NCBI GenBank assembly: GCA_025057315.1
Contig: JANWXW010000160.1
Coordinates: forward strand, 1-64,000
Direction: 5' to 3'
Origin: Myxococcota bacterium
GTDB lineage: Bacteria; Myxococcota_A; Polyangia; Palsa-1104; JAEUJZ01
Length of the DNA: 64,000 nucleotides
The notes under the pieces were generated by a model. The model ran no database searches. It saw only the letters and a list, made by a program, of their open reading frames with translations, and was not told the DNA's origin. The translations under genes were made by a program, and so were the position numbers. Below, in pieces: positions 61,123 to 64,000 of the stretch (positions within the stretch are counted from its first letter, which is position 1; each line of letters opens with the position of its first letter).

Positions 61123-62633
61123 GCGATCCGCTGTCCATCCTGCGCACCTCGGCAACTGGCACCCGCACCGCCGTCCGGTCCGAGGAGCAGGTGTGTATGC
61201 TGATTGACACCAGCACCTGCATTGGCTGCAAAGCATGCGAGGTGGCATGCGTCGAGTGGAATGACCTGCACGTCGAGCCCGAGGGGGGACAGCGGGTGCT
61301 GCATTCCTACCAGACGATGCCGGACATGACCCCGGCTTTCTGGAACCTCATCCGCTTCAATGAGGTGCCGGTCGACCAGAACCGCCGCCCCACCACCGAG
61401 GCAGCCGGGGTGAGCCTGATGATGCTCATGCGCAAAGACATGTGCCTGCACTGCGCCGAGCCAGGCTGCCTCATCGCCTGCCCCGCCGAGGGAGCCATCG
61501 TGCAGTGGAGCAACGGCATCGTGGACTTTCAGCAGGAGCACTGCATCGGCTGTGGCTACTGCATGACGGGCTGCCCCTTCCATGTACCCAAGCTGGATGC
61601 GCGCACAGGGCGCGTCTACAAGTGCACGATGTGCATAGACCGGGTCAGCCACGGTCTGGGCCCTGCATGCGTCAAGGCGTGCCCAACCGGTTGCCTGGAG
61701 TTTGGCACCAAGAGCGAGATGCTCGCTCGGGCAGAGCGCCGCGTCGAGCGCCTGCGCGAGGAGGGCTTCGCCCAGGCCGGCATTTACGATCCCCAGGGCG
61801 TCGGCGGCACCGGTGTTATCTACGTCTTGCACCACGCCGACCAGCCGGAACTGTACGGCGGGCTGCCGCGTGCTCCCAGCATTACCGCCGCGGTGCGGCT
61901 GTGGAAGGGACCGCTCAAGTGGCTCGGCAGCGGCTCGCTCTGGGGCGCCCTGGGTGTCGCCATCCTGCACTACCTGACCGTGGGGCCCCGACGGGTGGCG
62001 GGGCGGCCGGGTGAGCGCCAGGTGCTGCGCTATCGCACCTCTGAGCGCCTGCTGCACTGGACCATTGCTCTATCGTTTCTCTACCTTCTTACGACCGGCC
62101 TGGGCCTGTGGTCACCGCATCTGGCTTTTCTGCTCAGAGTCATCGGGGGTGGGCAGGTGGCGCGGGCCTGGCACCCGGTCATCGGGCTGATGTTTGCCTG
62201 CTGTGTGCTGCTGCAGCTTCTGCGCTGGCGGGGCGACCTCCGCCTCTCGGGCAGCGACTGGATATGGCTGCGACGGCTGCGCGACCATGTGGCCGGCCGC
62301 CACGAGAACCTGCCGCCGAGCGGTCGGTTCAATGCGGGGCAGAAGCTGCTCTTTCTCATCCAGTGCGTCCTGGCTGCCGTGCTGCTAAGCACCGGAGTGC
62401 CAATCTGGTTCCCGCAGGCGTTTGCGCAGTCGGTGCGGCAGGTGGCGCTGCTGATCCATGCCGCCGCTGGCGTGCTGGCCATGCTGTCGCTGCTGGTCCA
62501 TGTCTACATGGCGGTCCTGGTCACCCGCGGCGCGCTGGGGGCCATGATCGAAGGAACGGTCAGCGAGGCCTGGGCCCGCGAGCACCATGCCGCTTGGGCC
62601 GAGGAGCTGCTGGGCCCCCCCTCACCCCCATGA
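61119..62633 (+). CDS. Fused formate dehydrogenase beta (Fe-S) and gamma (cytochrome b) subunit
   Basis: 504 residues from GTG 61119 overlapping the fdnG stop. Residues 25-250 are the FdnH-type ferredoxin part with four cluster motifs: C34IGCKACEVAC, C109LHCAEPGCLIAC, C142IGCGYCMTGC, C169TMC with CVKAC. The beta-type membrane helix is at 273-290 (His284). Residues 300-504 are an FdnI-like cytochrome b556 with four helices and likely haem ligands H313 (RLLHW), H352 (AWHP), H447 (LIHAAAG) and H461 (LVHVYM). In E. coli these are two separate proteins. The fusion would pass electrons from formate to quinone in the membrane. Confidence 0.88.
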   Translation: MSDPLSILRTSATGTRTAVRSEEQVCMLIDTSTCIGCKACEVACVEWNDLHVEPEGGQRVLHSYQTMPDMTPAFWNLIRFNEVPVDQNRRPTTEAAGVSLMMLMRKDMCLHCAEPGCLIACPAEGAIVQWSNGIVDFQQEHCIGCGYCMTGCPFHVPKLDARTGRVYKCTMCIDRVSHGLGPACVKACPTGCLEFGTKSEMLARAERRVERLREEGFAQAGIYDPQGVGGTGVIYVLHHADQPELYGGLPRAPSITAAVRLWKGPLKWLGSGSLWGALGVAILHYLTVGPRRVAGRPGERQVLRYRTSERLLHWTIALSFLYLLTTGLGLWSPHLAFLLRVIGGGQVARAWHPVIGLMFACCVLLQLLRWRGDLRLSGSDWIWLRRLRDHVAGRHENLPPSGRFNAGQKLLFLIQCVLAAVLLSTGVPIWFPQAFAQSVRQVALLIHAAAGVLAMLSLLVHVYMAVLVTRGALGAMIEGTVSEAWAREHHAAWAEELLGPPSPP

Positions 62634-63391
62634 AGACCGAGCTGTGGCAGCGGCGCCTCTGTCGCGCCGAGCATCTGGAGGCGCTATGGCCCTGTGCCGC
62701 TGCTCCGTTGCGCTTCTTCCGTGCCATAACGACGCTGCAGCGCCAGGTGCACCAGGCCCTGAGCGGGGTGGTGGCGCCGCAGCTGGAGGCGTTATTGCCC
62801 TTTGTCGCGCCGCTGCTGTCCCTAGTACGCCGCGAGGGACCGGGGCCCCTGGCCGAGGAAGCGACCCGTCGCCAGGGTTGGCCCGAGGCGGCGTGGGCGG
62901 CGCTGCTCGCTGCGCGCTGGACCGGTGCCTCAGGCGATGATGAAGGCAGCCCAGATTGGCTGTTTTCTCAGGCGCTCTTGCAGCCTTATGCCATGCTCAT
63001 CACCGCGGAGGGTGCCGCTGCGGCAACGGGCTGCTGCCCCCGCTGCGGCCGGCCGCCTCTGGTGTCGGTCCTGTCCGAGGAGCGATCGAGCGACGGCCGG
63101 GTCCGCACCCTGCTCTGCTCCCTCTGCGGTGCCCAGTGGCGCTTCCCCCGTGCGGTCTGCCCGGCCTGCGGCCAGCAGCAGCCCGGGCGGTTGCCGCGCT
63201 TTTGCATCGAGGAAGTCCCCTGGATGGGAGTGGAGGGGTGCGAGGACTGCGGGTGCTATATTAAGAGCGTGGACTTGTCACGCGAGCCGGACGCCGATCC
63301 GGTTGCCGATGAGCTGGGAGCCCTCCCGCTCGATGTGTTCGCCGCCGAGCAGGGGTTCCACAAGCTGGCGCTCAACCTGGCTGGCCTGTGA
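62630..63391 (+). CDS. fdhE: Formate dehydrogenase accessory protein FdhE
   Basis: 253 residues, start overlapping the previous stop (ATGA). FdhE is a rubredoxin-like factor needed for active respiratory formate dehydrogenases. Four Cys pairs are seen: CCPRCG, LLCSLCGAQW, CPACGQQQ and CEDCGCYIKSVD, with LALNL near the end as in the family. Fourth element of the operon (fdnG, fused beta-gamma, fdhE). fdhD is not in the window. Confidence 0.92.
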   Translation: MKTELWQRRLCRAEHLEALWPCAAAPLRFFRAITTLQRQVHQALSGVVAPQLEALLPFVAPLLSLVRREGPGPLAEEATRRQGWPEAAWAALLAARWTGASGDDEGSPDWLFSQALLQPYAMLITAEGAAAATGCCPRCGRPPLVSVLSEERSSDGRVRTLLCSLCGAQWRFPRAVCPACGQQQPGRLPRFCIEEVPWMGVEGCEDCGCYIKSVDLSREPDADPVADELGALPLDVFAAEQGFHKLALNLAGL

Positions 63392-63511
63392 GCGCTGCAC
63401 GCCCCTTTCGGCTGGGCGCCGTTCCCTGTCCGGCAGAGGTGCCACCGGGTGACCGGCGCGGAGCAGGCGGACAAAGTTGCCTCCTAGGGGCCAGTCTGGC
63501 ATAGCAAGCTC

Positions 63512-64000
63512 ATGGCCACAACCGCAAAGACCATCGTCGTCCAGAAGTACGGCGGCAGCTCTGTGGCCAACCTGGACCGCCTGCGCAGCGTGGCCGAGCG
63601 GGTGGCTGCCACGGCCCGGCAGGGTCGCCGCGTGGTCGTCGTGGTCTCTGCCATGGGCAAGACCACAGATGAGCTCCTCGCGTTGGCGCGGTCCATCTCG
63701 CCGGCCCCGCCGCGGCGCGAGCTGGACATGCTGCTGTCCTGCGGCGAGCGCATCTCCATGGCCCTGCTGGCCATGGCGCTGGGCGAGCTGGGCGTGGATG
63801 CCATCAGCTTTACCGGCTCGCAGTCGGGCATCCTGACCAACGACCGCCACTCGGGCGCTCGCATCATCGAGGTGCGGCCCGTGCGCATCCAGGACGAGTT
63901 GGAGCGCGATCGGGTGGTCATCGTGGCCGGCTTCCAGGGCATGAGCTACAAGCGCGAGATCACCACGCTCGGCCGGGGCGGGTCGGATACCACCGCCGTG
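63512..64000 (+). CDS. lysC: Aspartate kinase (5' part, runs off the window)
   Basis: At least 163 residues; the stop lies beyond base 64000. It phosphorylates aspartate at the head of Lys/Thr/Met synthesis. Motifs: VVQKYGGSSVANLDRL at the start, VVVVSAMGKTTDELL, LLSCGERISMALLAMAL, SFTGSQSGILTND, VAGFQGMSYKREITTLGRGGSDTTAV. The regulatory ACT domains are not in view. ATG 63512 is 120 bases behind fdhE; a separate promoter is likely. Confidence 0.95.
   Translation, partial: MATTAKTIVVQKYGGSSVANLDRLRSVAERVAATARQGRRVVVVVSAMGKTTDELLALARSISPAPPRRELDMLLSCGERISMALLAMALGELGVDAISFTGSQSGILTNDRHSGARIIEVRPVRIQDELERDRVVIVAGFQGMSYKREITTLGRGGSDTTAV

Overview
This is GC-rich, densely coding bacterial chromosomal DNA. 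The gene set points to a deltaproteobacterial or Myxococcota-like lineage. The evidence is an mglB-mglA polarity pair, many PilZ, TPR and two-component proteins, SspB, the DUF2760/Hsp70/Hsp70-DUF3731 group, Tad-type pilin genes and a selenocysteine formate dehydrogenase. No prophage, insertion sequence, rRNA or CRISPR array was seen. The lineage call is an inference from gene content only.

Layout. 1-850: a partial CDS end and what looks like a decayed methyltransferase. 854-9036 (minus): a compact operon sspB, unknown gene, LD-carboxypeptidase, acyl-CoA synthetase, selB, lytic transglycosylase. 9147-10593: small genes and a degenerate kinase. 10865-16649 (plus): a tightly coupled four-gene operon (HTH-receiver, PhcB-like methyltransferase, six-TM PhcS-like hybrid kinase, receiver-kinase) with the logic of the Ralstonia 3-hydroxy-fatty-acid methyl ester quorum-sensing locus. 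17010-27787: a 1,652-residue protein with a degenerate SIR2 domain and TPRs, a secreted protein and a 1,330-residue TPR/HEAT protein. 27809-36214: an HD protein, a glycosyltransferase, an HD-GYP protein, hflX, a response regulator, a DUF362 protein and a flippase-like protein. 36767-43466: a PilZ protein, an orphan Tad-like pilin operon with its own prepilin peptidase, a lipoprotein and a TPR protein. 43649-44917: an anion transporter. 44986-53895 (minus): two Hsp70 homologues, DUF2760, an unknown gene, a PqqD-like/membrane-fusion protein, mglA and mglB. 54034-56757 (minus): recR, ybaB, dnaX. 56940-58035 (minus): four serine tRNAs, tRNA-Arg(ACG) and tadA. 58141-63391 (plus): the formate dehydrogenase operon. 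63512-end: start of an aspartate kinase.

Genes that work together. SelB (3328-5328) would decode the in-frame UGA of the formate dehydrogenase catalytic subunit (58714-58716), which is followed by a SECIS-like hairpin; selA, selC and selD are not in the window. tadA lies directly behind tRNA-Arg(ACG), the tRNA it is expected to edit. The prepilin peptidase is in the operon with a protein carrying a consensus prepilin cleavage site. dnaX carries a nine-G run placed so that a -1 shift would give a gamma-sized product.

The best candidates for undescribed biology are the Phc-like operon outside the beta-proteobacteria, the dnaX G9 slippage site, the catalytically degenerate SIR2-TPR giant, the PqqD/HlyD fusion next to mglAB, and the cysteine-cluster TadG-like protein. 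All functional calls come from reading motifs by eye; no database search was run.
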